Shown: positions 25,636 to 34,409, numbered from the stretch's first letter. The stretch is DNA of 64,000 nucleotides from JAJZQZ01 sp963790415 (GCA_963790415.1 CAWBOK010000003.1:930001-994000), one strand, 5' to 3'. The notes: a model not told the origin generated them from the letters alone. Numbers and translations are program-made.

Positions 25636-27038
25636 ATCACAAGACAGCCTGCGTCGACGTGCGGGAGCAGGTGGCTCTCAACGACGACGGCTGTCAGAAC
25701 CTGGCGCGCAACCTGGTGGATCATCCCGGGGTGGGCGAAGCCGTGGTGGTGAGCACGTGTAATCGCACCGAGGTCTACGTCTCCGGGCCGCAACTGCCTC
25801 TGAGGGAGGTCGCCCTCGATGGGCTCTGCGCGGTATCGTCGGCGTGCCGCGAGGATCTCCACGAGAGCATCTACTATCTGGAAGACCGTGAGGCGGTCAA
25901 ACACCTGTTCTCTGTGGCGAGTTCTCTTGACTCCATGGTGCTGGGAGAGGCGCAGATCCTCCACCAGTTGAAGAGCGCCTATCACGTGGCCGAGGATGCC
26001 GGCGCCACCGGGGTGATACTCAACAAGTTGCTGCGCCGGTCGTTCGAGGTGGGCAAGCGGGTCCGCACCGAGACCAAGATCGGCGAGAGCTCCGTATCGG
26101 TGGCCTCGGTGTCGGTGGACCTGGCCAGGAGCGTGTTCGGCGACCTCGCCGGGCGGGCGGTACTGGTGATCGGCGCGGGCGAGATGGCGGAACTGGTGGT
26201 CACTCACCTGCGTGCGCACGGTGTGCACCGTTTCCGAGTGGCCAACCGCACTTTCGAGCGGGCCGTTGAGCTGGCCGAGCGCTTCGGGGGGGACGCGGTG
26301 CGGTACGAAGCCCTCGAAGAACACCTGGCCGGAGTGGACATCGTTATCTCCTCGACCGCCGCCGTGCAGCCGATCATCATGCGCGCCGACCTGGAGCGGG
26401 TGATGCGGAAGCGGAAGAACCGGCCTATCTTCCTCGTCGACATAGCCGTGCCGCGCGACATGGACTCGGCGATCAACAAGGTATACAACGCCTACCTCTA
26501 CGACATCGACGACCTGCAGGAGGTGGTCGCCTCCAACTTGGGCGACCGTCAGCGCGAAGCGACGCTGGCGCGCGCCATCGTGGAGGAAGAGGTGACGGCG
26601 TTCCAGGGCTGGCTGCAGACGCTTCTGGTGGTGCCAATCCTGGTGTCGTTCCGAGAGTGGGCCACAGAGGTCAAGGATGGCGAGCTCGACAGGTTCTTGG
26701 CCAAGATGCCCGAACTCAGCGACGATGAGCGCAAGAAAGTGGGCGCCCTGGCCCATGCCATCGTCAACAAGCTTGTGCACCCGCCGACGGCCCGCATCAA
26801 GGACATGGCCGGCGACGAAGACGGCTATCGCTACGCGGAAGCACTGCGGGTGCTCTTCGACCTCGACGGCGTGACGCAGGGGTCAGGCGAGAGCCCATCC
26901 GGCCCGGACTCGGCTTCATCGCCGGCTGCCGGTCCTCGTGCCGAGGATGCCACGAACGCTTCATCGCCTGCCGGACAGCACGACCGCGCGTCGGCCGGAA
27001 CCGAGACTTCTTCGCTCCGCCGACCCGACCTGCACTGA
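25611..27038 (+). CDS. hemA: Glutamyl-tRNA reductase
   Basis: Makes glutamate-1-semialdehyde from Glu-tRNA, the committed step to tetrapyrroles. 475 residues. The catalytic Cys is in VVVSTCNRTEVYV, GEAQILHQLKSAY is conserved, and the NADPH fold shows VIGAGEMAE. A dimerisation domain ends near 425; a low-complexity Ser/Pro/Ala tail of about 45 residues follows and is not typical of the family. The GTG at 25611 matches the family start VYIAVLGVNHKTA. Confidence 0.95.
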   Translation: MYIAVLGVNHKTACVDVREQVALNDDGCQNLARNLVDHPGVGEAVVVSTCNRTEVYVSGPQLPLREVALDGLCAVSSACREDLHESIYYLEDREAVKHLFSVASSLDSMVLGEAQILHQLKSAYHVAEDAGATGVILNKLLRRSFEVGKRVRTETKIGESSVSVASVSVDLARSVFGDLAGRAVLVIGAGEMAELVVTHLRAHGVHRFRVANRTFERAVELAERFGGDAVRYEALEEHLAGVDIVISSTAAVQPIIMRADLERVMRKRKNRPIFLVDIAVPRDMDSAINKVYNAYLYDIDDLQEVVASNLGDRQREATLARAIVEEEVTAFQGWLQTLLVVPILVSFREWATEVKDGELDRFLAKMPELSDDERKKVGALAHAIVNKLVHPPTARIKDMAGDEDGYRYAEALRVLFDLDGVTQGSGESPSGPDSASSPAAGPRAEDATNASSPAGQHDRASAGTETSSLRRPDLH

Positions 27039-27056
27039 CCAAGAGAGGAGTCCACT

Positions 27057-27989
27057 ATCGCCACGCAACGTGTCGTCATCGGATCCCGCAAGAGCCCGCT
27101 TGCCATGATCCAGAGCAGGCTTGTACGGGGTATGCTCCTGGCGGTCGACCCAGGGCTGGACGTGCGCATCGAGGAGATCGTCACCAGCGGTGACCGGATC
27201 CTCGACTCGCCGCTTTCGCAGATCGGCGACCGGGGTCTCTTCGTCAAAGAGATCGAGGAGGCGATGCTGCGGGGAGATATCGACCTTGCCGTGCACAGCG
27301 CGAAGGACGTGCCCACCGCATTGCCCGCCGGCTTGAGCCTCCCGGCGTTCACCGAACGGGAGGACCCGGCGGACGCTTTCGTGGGCAGGCTCTCGCGGGT
27401 CGAGGACTTGGCCGGCGCCCGGCGCATCGGCACCAGCAGCCTCCGCCGTCGCTCGCAGCTCCTCGCGCGCTTCCCGCACCTGGAGATCGAGGATATCCGG
27501 GGCAATGTAGAGACCCGCATCCGCAAGATCACGGAACAGGATCTCGACGGCACCGTCCTTGCCGTGGCCGGACTCACTCGGCTGGGGCGCTTGGACGAGG
27601 CGTCGTTCGTCTTTCCCGAGGACGTCATGGTCAGCGCCGTGGGCCAGGGTGCCTTAGCGATCGAAGCCCGCTCCGACGATGAGGTCACTGGTGCCCTTCT
27701 TGCCCGCCTGGACCACGCAGCCACGCGGTGTGCCGTGCTGGCCGAACGGGCGCTCATGCGGACGCTGGAGGGCGGCTGCCAAGTGCCCATCGGAGCGCGT
27801 GCGATGGTCGAAGGCGACCGGCTGCGTCTGGTGGCCTATGTGGGCAGCGTCGACGGCTCCAAGAGCGTCTCGATGGAACACGACGGGCCGGTCGCGGACC
27901 CGGAAGCGGTAGGCGTAGGGCTGGCGCGCGCGATGCTCGCCGCCGGCGCCGACGAGATCCTGGCCGTGGTAAGGGGGGACGATGCGTGA
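27057..27989 (+). CDS. hemC: Hydroxymethylbilane synthase
   Basis: Polymerises four porphobilinogen units. The cofactor-carrying Cys is in LEGGCQVPIGA and the substrate-binding region in DLAVHSAKDVPT. The N-terminal strand RVVIGSRKSPLAM is essential but lies upstream of the first ATG in frame (27105). The only start that keeps it and has a good ribosome binding site (AGAGAGGAG, six to seven bases) is ATC at 27057. I therefore place the start there: a rare initiation codon or a miscalled ATG. It overlaps cobA-hemD by 8 bases. Confidence 0.92.
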   Translation: MATQRVVIGSRKSPLAMIQSRLVRGMLLAVDPGLDVRIEEIVTSGDRILDSPLSQIGDRGLFVKEIEEAMLRGDIDLAVHSAKDVPTALPAGLSLPAFTEREDPADAFVGRLSRVEDLAGARRIGTSSLRRRSQLLARFPHLEIEDIRGNVETRIRKITEQDLDGTVLAVAGLTRLGRLDEASFVFPEDVMVSAVGQGALAIEARSDDEVTGALLARLDHAATRCAVLAERALMRTLEGGCQVPIGARAMVEGDRLRLVAYVGSVDGSKSVSMEHDGPVADPEAVGVGLARAMLAAGADEILAVVRGDDA

Positions 27990-29544
27990 TGTGCCGCCGA
28001 TGGTGTATCTGGTAGGAGCCGGCCCGGGCGATCCCGACCTCATCACGGTTCGGGGCAGGCGCTGCTTGGAGCAGGCCGAGGTGGTCCTGTACGATCGACT
28101 GGTCGACCCCGTGCTGCTCTCTCACGCGCCGGCGTCCGCGGAGATGATCTACGTTGGCAAGCGTTCCGCCCAGCACACCGTGCCGCAGGACGGCATCAAC
28201 GCCCTGCTCGTCGAGCACGCCTTGGCGGGAAAGCGGGTGGTGCGGCTCAAAGGCGGCGACCCCTTCGTGTTCGGGCGTGGTGGAGAAGAGGCCCTCGCCC
28301 TGCGCGCCGCCGGTGTGCCCTACGAGGTGGTGCCGGGCATCTCGTCCGGGGTGGCGGTGCCGGCCTACGCCGGCATCCCGGTGACGCACCGCGGCCTGAC
28401 GTCGCACGTCACCTTCGTCACCGGACACGAGGACCCCACCAAGGAAGAGGCCCAGATCGACTGGGACAAGTTGGCCTCCGACGTGGGCACGCTGGTGATC
28501 TTCATGGGAGTCAAGAACCTGCCCAAGATGGTCGACGAACTCACCCGCCGGGGCCGGCCGATCGACACGCCGATCGCCCTCATCCGCTACGGCACCGTGC
28601 CGCAGCAGCGCACGGTGACGGGCACTCTCGCGAACATCGTCGAGAAGGTGGCCGCCGCGAAGCTGCGGCCACCGGCGATCACCATCGTGGGCGACGTCGT
28701 GACCCTGCGCGAGAAGCTGCACTGGTTCGAAGACCGGCCGTTGTTCGGCAGCCGGGTCGTGGTGACGCGGCCCCGGGCGCAGGCAGGCCCGCAGATCCAG
28801 TCTCTGCGCGATATGGGCGCCGACGTGGTGGCGTTCCCCACCATCCGCATCGAGCCGATCGCGGACTCGCCGGAGATAGCCGCCATGCTCACTTCGATCG
28901 ACGCGTATGACCTCATCGTCCTGACCAGCGTGAACGGAGTGGAGTGCTTCTTCGACCAACTCCACCGCGCCGGCGCGGACGCCCGCCGGCTGCACCGGGC
29001 GTTCGTCGTGGCCATCGGCCCGAAGACCTCGGCCGCCTGCCGGGCGTACGGTGTGGCGCCCGACCTGGTACCCAAGACCTTCGTCGCCGAAGGGGTGCTG
29101 GAGGCTCTCGACGACCACCTGCGCGCGGAGGGTCGCACCCTGGCCGGAGCGCGCATCCTGATCCCCCGGGCTCTCGACGCGCGGGAAGTCCTGCCCGAGG
29201 CGTTCGCCGCCGCCGGGGCGACCGTCGATATCGTGCCTCTCTACGAGACGGTGCTGGAGGATCACCAGCCGGAGGAAGTGACGTCCACCCTCGAAGCGGA
29301 CTACGTCACCTTCACGTCGGCCTCCAGCGCCCGGCACTTCGCCGAGCTTCTCCGGCGCGACGGGCACGGCGCCGATCTGGCCGCGGTGCGCGCGGCCTCC
29401 ATCGGCCCGGTGACGACCGAGGCCGTGCGCGAGGAAGGCATGCAGGTGGTTGTGGAAGCCGCCGACTACACCATAGAAGGACTGGTGGCGGCGCTGGCCG
29501 CGCAGGTCACGGCGAACACCGCCAGTGGTCGCCCTCCGAGCTGA
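27982..29544 (+). CDS. Uroporphyrinogen-III methyltransferase fused to uroporphyrinogen-III synthase
   Basis: 520 residues. Residues 1-250 are CobA/SUMT: VYLVGAGPGDPDL, VRLKGGDPFVFGRGGEEA and VVPGISSGVAVPAYAGIP. It methylates uroporphyrinogen III to precorrin-2. Residues 260-510 are HemD (VVVTRPRAQAG, VLTSVNGV, YVTFTSASSA), which closes the ring. The fusion passes uroporphyrinogen III straight toward siroheme. ATG 27982 lies inside the hemC end. The 3' end overlaps a convergent gene by 38 bases. Confidence 0.94.
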   Translation: MRDVPPMVYLVGAGPGDPDLITVRGRRCLEQAEVVLYDRLVDPVLLSHAPASAEMIYVGKRSAQHTVPQDGINALLVEHALAGKRVVRLKGGDPFVFGRGGEEALALRAAGVPYEVVPGISSGVAVPAYAGIPVTHRGLTSHVTFVTGHEDPTKEEAQIDWDKLASDVGTLVIFMGVKNLPKMVDELTRRGRPIDTPIALIRYGTVPQQRTVTGTLANIVEKVAAAKLRPPAITIVGDVVTLREKLHWFEDRPLFGSRVVVTRPRAQAGPQIQSLRDMGADVVAFPTIRIEPIADSPEIAAMLTSIDAYDLIVLTSVNGVECFFDQLHRAGADARRLHRAFVVAIGPKTSAACRAYGVAPDLVPKTFVAEGVLEALDDHLRAEGRTLAGARILIPRALDAREVLPEAFAAAGATVDIVPLYETVLEDHQPEEVTSTLEADYVTFTSASSARHFAELLRRDGHGADLAAVRAASIGPVTTEAVREEGMQVVVEAADYTIEGLVAALAAQVTANTASGRPPS

Positions 29545-29821
29545 CCTGCCCACCGATCCCGAACAACCGGCGGTACCGGCGTTTGGCGTAGTTCACCAGC
29601 TGTCCGAGATGCAGGAGGGCGTGGGCGGCGGCGAACATGACCATGCCCCAGCCTGCCAACAGGTGCAGGTCGTCGTCCACGCTCAGGAACTCGCCCTCGT
29701 CGTCGCCGATGAGGGCGGTCAGGGCTGTCACCGCCGTCGCCAGGATGAGGCAGAGGGTGACGAGGAAGCTCACGTCGGTCCGCAGTGTCCTCAGCCTGCG
29801 GCCGATCGGGGTCGCGCTCAT
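29507..29821 (-). CDS. Small two-helix membrane protein with histidines
   Basis: 104 residues with two hydrophobic segments (about 15-38 and 52-75). The second holds several histidines (DLHLLAGW, AAHALLHLGQLV), a pattern seen in DUF4405/cytochrome b561-like proteins that can bind heme b, though I cannot prove heme binding here. ATG 29821 is preceded by GGAGGGACCC. It is followed at a distance by the sensor kinase gene on the same strand. Function unknown. Confidence 0.65.
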   Translation of the reverse strand: MSATPIGRRLRTLRTDVSFLVTLCLILATAVTALTALIGDDEGEFLSVDDDLHLLAGWGMVMFAAAHALLHLGQLVNYAKRRYRRLFGIGGQVSSEGDHWRCSP

Positions 29822-29952
29822 GGGTCCCTCCAAAAGGTCGGTCGGTTGTCGCGCCGTGGGCCTTCGGGCACGGCCGGTTGCCACATGATCGTACGCGAGG
29901 GGACCTTAAGGGAGGATTAAGGCGCACGTATGAGGCGGGGGCCGATCCTGGG

Positions 29953-31143
29953 TCAGCCCGAAAGACGCACCGTGAAGGCGCTGCCACTCCCCGGTCTGCT
30001 GTCCACGTCGATGGACCAGCCGTGCAACTCGACGATGCGCGCCACGATCGCCAGCCCCAGACCGGAGCCCTCGTCGGAGTGGGACGGGTCGGCCTGGTAG
30101 AAACGCTCGAACACATGGGGGAGGGCGTCGGCCGGGATCCCGACGCCGGTGTCTCGGACCACCAACCGGGCGGGAGTGAGTTCGATGCGGACGGTCCCCC
30201 CGTCGGGAGTGAACTTGACGGCGTTCGCAATCAGGTTGGCCACCATCTGCCGGACGAGCGCGGCGTCGCAGTCCACGACCAGACCGGGGGTGATGGAGGT
30301 CTGGAACTCGAGGCTCCGCCCCGTGGCGGAGGAGTTCTGCCGTGAGGACTCGTCGGCGACGAGACTCGAGAGATCGACCGGCTGCGGCGACAGGGACAGC
30401 TCGTCCAGGTCGGCCAGGTTCAACAGGCGCTCCAGGATTTCCGCTCCGTGCCTCAGCTCGCTCTTGGCCTCGCGGATCCCGTCCTCGTATTCGCGTGTCT
30501 TCAAAGCCAGGTCGAGGGATGAACCCGCCGCCGCCAGAGGGGTGCGCAACTCGTGGCCGGCGTCGTGGGTGAACTGTCTCAGACGCTCGAACATGGACTC
30601 CGCCGGAGCGAGACTCCGGCGGGCGAACACGAGGCCGAAGACGAATGTCAGCGAGGTAACGATCAGGGCCACCACGCCGAACATGAGGGCTTCTCCCGGA
30701 AGCTCATGCACGTCGATCCGTTCGGGTCGCGCTACCTGGAGATTGATCCCTTCCCCAACTGCCACGGCCGGCGCCTGATAGACGCGGTAGTAGCCTCCAC
30801 CACTTCTGACCGTGGACAGGCGACTCCGATCGACAGGGGTCATAGGCACGCCGAGCGATGAGAACACGTCGCTTGCGTAGAGTACCCGGCCCGAGTTCTC
30901 GAAGACGCGGATCGCCGCGCCGCCGGCGCTCTCCGCCAGGGCCTCGGTCTCCATCTCGCCGTCGGCCGTCGCGTCCGCGAGCGCCGACTCGACCTGCGCG
31001 GCATCGACCCGCAGTTGGTCGTTGGTCGACCGGTGGGTGCTGAAGTACTGGACGCCTATGAACGCGCCGCCGACGACCATCATGAGCGCGAACACCAGAC
31101 CGGTGAACTGGAAGGCGATCTTGTAGCGCAGCCGTTTGAACAT
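29953..31143 (-). CDS. Sensor histidine kinase
   Basis: 396 residues. Transmembrane helices at about 10-32 and 152-175 enclose an extracytoplasmic sensor domain of about 120 residues with no recognisable ligand motif. The phospho-acceptor is His197 in GHELRTPL, followed by the ATPase domain with N box (NLIANAVKF), G1 box (DTGVGIP), F box and G2 box (GSGLGLAI). It is transcribed after the response regulator gene, six bases away, and forms a pair with it. The stimulus is unknown. Confidence 0.92.
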   Translation of the reverse strand: MFKRLRYKIAFQFTGLVFALMMVVGGAFIGVQYFSTHRSTNDQLRVDAAQVESALADATADGEMETEALAESAGGAAIRVFENSGRVLYASDVFSSLGVPMTPVDRSRLSTVRSGGGYYRVYQAPAVAVGEGINLQVARPERIDVHELPGEALMFGVVALIVTSLTFVFGLVFARRSLAPAESMFERLRQFTHDAGHELRTPLAAAGSSLDLALKTREYEDGIREAKSELRHGAEILERLLNLADLDELSLSPQPVDLSSLVADESSRQNSSATGRSLEFQTSITPGLVVDCDAALVRQMVANLIANAVKFTPDGGTVRIELTPARLVVRDTGVGIPADALPHVFERFYQADPSHSDEGSGLGLAIVARIVELHGWSIDVDSRPGSGSAFTVRLSG

Positions 31144-31149
31144 GAGGAC

Positions 31150-31812
31150 CTACTCGCGTACGAGGTAGCCCGCGCCGGCCACCGTCACGATGATCTCCTT
31201 GCCAAGTTTGCGGCGCAGATAGGCCACGTGCACGTCGACCGTCTGTGAGAAGAGAAGGGCGCTGTGTTCCCCCCACACGTGCGCGATGATGGTGGTGCGG
31301 TCTTGGACTACTCCCTTGTGGCGCAGCAGGTGCTCCAGGAGCGCGTACTCCTTCGGGGCCAGACGGACGACGGCTCCGGCCCGGCTGACCTCGTGCGTGT
31401 TGGTGTTCAGGCAGACCTCCCCGCTCGACAGTACGGGGCAGCGTCCGCCCTCACCCCGCCTGCGCAGTAGCGATCGCACGCGCGCAAGCAGCTCCTCCAT
31501 CTCGAACGGCTTGACCAGGTAGTCGTCGGCACCGGCATCCAGCCCTTTGACGACGTCCTGCGTGGCTCCGCTCGCGGTCAGCATCAGGACCGGCGATTCG
31601 CGTCCGGCGGCGCGGAGTCGCCGACATACCTCGAGTCCGTGCAACTTCGGGAGATCCAGGTCGAGGATGATGCAATCGTAATCCTCGCTGAGGGCCCGCT
31701 GCAGGCCGGCCTCACCGTCGAATGTCACCGAGGCGGCGTAGAGCTCCAGCTCGAGATAGCGGCGGATATTGACAGCAAGCGTGCGGTTGTCTTCCACGAT
31801 CAAGATGCCCAT
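31150..31812 (-). CDS. OmpR-family response regulator
   Basis: 220 residues. Receiver domain with acidic pocket Glu7/Asp8, phospho-acceptor Asp51 (ILDLDLP), Thr in MLTASG and Lys in LVKPF. The C-terminal winged helix (RLAPKEYALLEHLL to VDVHVAYLRRKLGKE) binds DNA. I chose ATG 31812 because CGGAGG lies five bases upstream; a GTG start at 31851 would add 13 residues. Cognate of the kinase that follows. Confidence 0.92.
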   Translation of the reverse strand: MGILIVEDNRTLAVNIRRYLELELYAASVTFDGEAGLQRALSEDYDCIILDLDLPKLHGLEVCRRLRAAGRESPVLMLTASGATQDVVKGLDAGADDYLVKPFEMEELLARVRSLLRRRGEGGRCPVLSSGEVCLNTNTHEVSRAGAVVRLAPKEYALLEHLLRHKGVVQDRTTIIAHVWGEHSALLFSQTVDVHVAYLRRKLGKEIIVTVAGAGYLVRE

Positions 31813-31898
31813 CGGCGCCTCCGGTCGGGTGGCAGCGGCCGTTGGGCTCACGATACCCGAAACGACACGGGTTGGAGGCGCGTTGGTTCGCGGCTACC

Positions 31899-32084
31899 TC
31901 AAGGGTCAGACGGACGACGCTCGTCGGCGAGCTGCGGAGGGTTCGCTCGGCACCACGCGGCAAATTCCGCATGGCCTGCGAGATACCTCTCGATCAGGGT
32001 GAGGCCGTGCTCGATCTGCATGCGCAGCTGAGCTTCACCCGCCGTCTCGAGGAACTCGGCATACGAGAACCACCCGCTGTTCAT
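31899..32084 (-). CDS. Small protein of unknown function
   Basis: 61 residues, soluble, no cysteine pair or signal. The composition is protein-like, with an aromatic N-terminus (SGWFSYAEF) and amphipathic helices in the middle (QIEHGLTLIERYLAGHAEF). The ribosome binding site is weak. It lies between the response regulator and another small gene on the same strand. I do not recognise a family, and it could be a chance reading frame. Confidence 0.45.
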   Translation of the reverse strand: MNSGWFSYAEFLETAGEAQLRMQIEHGLTLIERYLAGHAEFAAWCRANPPQLADERRPSDP

Positions 32085-32150
32085 CGAGGGCCCCCGCCGC
32101 CGACGTGATCGGCGCGATGTCGCGCGCGAAGCGCGGTCGGGACGGGCCTG

Positions 32151-32366
32151 TCAGTTGAGGTGTGCACGGCGGTGCTCAGCGAGCCGGTTCAGAATGTCTA
32201 CGAGGTACCGGTTGTCATCATGAAGTGCGACCTGGATCCGGGCGCGTGACAGTGACCTGTCAGTCAGGCCGCAGGCCTGCAAGTCGCGGCGTAGCGCTTC
32301 CATGAGGAGGGCCCAGAGTATTCTCTGCCGCGGGGTGATCTTGGGTTCTGTGTCTTTGTCGCTCAT
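32151..32366 (-). CDS. Small basic protein of unknown function
   Basis: 71 residues. Predicted mostly helical, rich in Arg, Leu and Asp: KITPRQRILWALLMEALRRD, then RARIQVALHDDNRYLVDILN. AGAGGCTGGA precedes the ATG. It may share a transcript with the 61-residue gene downstream. No family recognised. Confidence 0.5.
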   Translation of the reverse strand: MSDKDTEPKITPRQRILWALLMEALRRDLQACGLTDRSLSRARIQVALHDDNRYLVDILNRLAEHRRAHLN

Positions 32367-32412
32367 TCCAGCCTCTGTCGTCCGGAGGACGTTGAAAGGA
32401 TGTGGTGGAACT

Positions 32413-32447
32413 GAGGAGCGCCCTTGGCCGCGCCGCGGGCGCCCCTC
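32413..32447 (-). terminator. Hairpin after the aldehyde dehydrogenase gene
   Basis: An 11-base inverted repeat with one mismatch (32413-32423 and 32437-32447) just past the stop codon of the aldehyde dehydrogenase gene. No T-run follows on the minus strand, so termination is uncertain. Confidence 0.4.
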
Positions 32448-32461
32448 ATTCCTGCAACCTC

Positions 32462-33958
32462 CTATTTAAGGAGCCCGTACCAGGGCTTGACCTGAGCGCC
32501 CGTGAGGTCCACATAGATGTGCTTGGTGTGCACATACTCCTCGAGAACCATGGTGCTGAGGTCCTTGCCGTAGCCCGATTCCTTGCAGCCGCCCCAGGGC
32601 GTGTCGCAGAAGACCAGCAGATGTTCGTTCAGCCAGACGGTGCCGACGTCGATCTGTCCCGCCAGCGCCAGGCCCAGGCGCAGGTCATTGGTCCAGACCG
32701 AGGCTGAGAGGCCGTACTTCGTGCCGTTGGTGAGCGCGACGGCTTCGTCGGGTGTGCTGAACTTGGCCACGCCCACCACCGGGCCGAAGATCTCCTCCTG
32801 CATGTACTCCTGGGTGTTGTCGGCGTCGCCGAAGATCGTCGGCAGGACGAAGTAGCCGTCCTGGGTCTCGGGCGTGTCGGGACGACCTCCCTCGAGCAGC
32901 ACATTCGCGCCCGACGCCTTGGCCGAGGCCACGTAGCTCTCGATCTTATCGCGATGCGCCGCAAACGGGACGGGGCCGATGACGGTCATGGGGTCCATGG
33001 GATCGCCCACGCGGAGCTGCTTGGCTCCCTCGACGAACTTCGTGACGAACTCGTCGTAGCGTGACTCGTGGATGAAGAGTCTGCTGGCGGACGCGCACAC
33101 CTGGCCGGTGTTGAAGAAGCAGCCCCAGACGGCGCCTTCGGCGGCGGCGTCGATATCCGCGTCTTCCAGCACGATGAACGCATTGTTGCCGCCCAGCTCC
33201 AAGCCCACCGGTTTCGCGGTGTCGCTCGCGAGCTTCATGATGCGCTTGCCCGTCGAGGTGCTGCCGGTGAAGCCGATCTTTGCTATGCCGGGGTGCGTGA
33301 CCATGGCTTCGCCGACGCTCTCGCCGGGACCGGTGAGTACGTTGACCGCACCCCCGGGGATGCCGGCCTCGACGGCGAGGTCGGCAAGGCGCAGGACCGT
33401 CAGCGGCGTTACCGATGGCGGCTTGATGATGCAGGTGTTGCCGGTGACGAGTGCGGCGGCGAGCTTCCACGCCACCATGAGCGCCGGGAAGTTCCAAGGG
33501 GTGATGAGGCCGATCACTCCCAGGGGCTCCTTGACGGTGATCGAGTGCGCCCAGGGTCCCACGGGAAGCGTGTCGCCGGTGAGTGCCCGGCCGATGCCCG
33601 CGAAGTACTCAAAGACGTCGACACACTGTGGGAGGTCGAAATTCATGGTCTTTCGGATGGGCGAGCCATGCTGCGCGGTTTCCAGTGCCGCGAATTCCTC
33701 CGTGTGCGCGGCGAGCAGCGCGGACAGGCGCAGAAGCGCCTTGGAGCGCTCGCTCACCGGCGTGGATGCCCACACGAGACCTGCGGCCTGCGCGGCCGAG
33801 ACCGCTTTGTCGACGTCCGCCTGCGTGCACTTGGCCACCGCGGCGATGACCTGCCCGGTCGCGGGGTTGAAGACGTCGAAGGTCTCGCCGCCCGAACCGT
33901 CGACCTTCTCGCCACCGATGAACGCCTGGTACTTCTCGATGCCTGCTGCCACTACCAT
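32462..33958 (-). CDS. NAD(P)-dependent aldehyde dehydrogenase
   Basis: About 498 residues. Oxidises an aldehyde to the acid. Rossmann region and TPWNFPALMVAWKLAAAL, the catalytic Glu in LELGGNN and the nucleophilic Cys in NTGQVCASASR are present, followed by EEIFGPVVGV. It is closest in feel to betaine-/aminobutyraldehyde-type dehydrogenases, but the substrate is not determined. ATG 33958 has GGGGG upstream; ATG 33973 and 33985 are alternatives. Its leader contains the same structured RNA as tupA, which is unusual because this enzyme needs no Mo or W. Confidence 0.92.
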   Translation of the reverse strand: MVVAAGIEKYQAFIGGEKVDGSGGETFDVFNPATGQVIAAVAKCTQADVDKAVSAAQAAGLVWASTPVSERSKALLRLSALLAAHTEEFAALETAQHGSPIRKTMNFDLPQCVDVFEYFAGIGRALTGDTLPVGPWAHSITVKEPLGVIGLITPWNFPALMVAWKLAAALVTGNTCIIKPPSVTPLTVLRLADLAVEAGIPGGAVNVLTGPGESVGEAMVTHPGIAKIGFTGSTSTGKRIMKLASDTAKPVGLELGGNNAFIVLEDADIDAAAEGAVWGCFFNTGQVCASASRLFIHESRYDEFVTKFVEGAKQLRVGDPMDPMTVIGPVPFAAHRDKIESYVASAKASGANVLLEGGRPDTPETQDGYFVLPTIFGDADNTQEYMQEEIFGPVVGVAKFSTPDEAVALTNGTKYGLSASVWTNDLRLGLALAGQIDVGTVWLNEHLLVFCDTPWGGCKESGYGKDLSTMVLEEYVHTKHIYVDLTGAQVKPWYGLLK

Positions 33959-34026
33959 AGCCTGTACCCCCATAGTTCGACGCACGTGATGCGACCGAGT
34001 CGCGCAACCAAGGGGTAGGGCATAGG

Positions 34027-34200
34027 AAACAAAACGACCCGCGCACGAAGATGGGCGCGGGTCTCGTCATCTGCCGCGATCGCTCGCGGTCAGGTCTCCT
34101 TTCCACACTGGGAGACACGGCCGTTTCCAGCTGTACCCTACCGGCCCAGGGTCCGTAGGTGTCGCTCCATCTGAAGCGCCGCCCGTAGGCTCCCAGGGCT
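34027..34200 (-). ncRNA. Structured leader RNA, second copy, upstream of aldehyde dehydrogenase
   Basis: Read on the minus strand, 34146-34093 is almost identical to the tupA leader core: GGCCGG(T/C)AGGGTACAGC, then GGAAACGGCCGTGTCTCCCA and GTGTGGAAAGGAGACC. The upstream block (GAGCCTACGGG, GCGCTTC, ATGGAGC) is shared too. An intrinsic terminator ends it: GACCCGCGC/GCGCGGGTC stem (34036-34063) followed by GTTTTGTTT. The surrounding sequence is not similar, so the RNA itself is conserved. Confidence 0.65.
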
Positions 34201-34342
34201 CGAAGACCCCTGTTCGACTCGTTCGGCACGCCCGAGAGCGCGCCTATGTGACCCGCAGCCTACCAGATAGAAGGCGACGACGAAAGGGGCACGGACGGCC
34301 CCTTGCGCATGCGACGTGGTTGTGAGAAGTTACTCATGCTGC

Positions 34343-34356
34343 TTGTACCCGTACAA
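34343..34356. promoter_or_regulatory. Palindromic operator candidate
   Basis: TTGTAC-CC-GTACAA, a perfect 6+6 palindrome with a two-base spacer. It lies in the divergent region between the aldehyde dehydrogenase leader and the sulfite-oxidase-fold lipoprotein gene, 54 bases before the latter's ATG. It overlaps a weak promoter-like pair (TTACTC, 17 bases, TACAAA). The TTGTAC/GTACAA form is compatible with GntR-type regulators, one of which is encoded at 40919-42016. The link is inference. Confidence 0.45.
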
Positions 34357-34409
34357 ATGATGCAGTCTGCCTGCTCGCAGGGATGTCCGGTAGGTCGAGG
34401 GAGAGAACG

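Noticed and set aside
24432..26780. 782-codon open frame opposite ccsA, sirC and hemA
   Set aside because: Antisense shadow of three convincing genes; His/Arg-rich, no domains.
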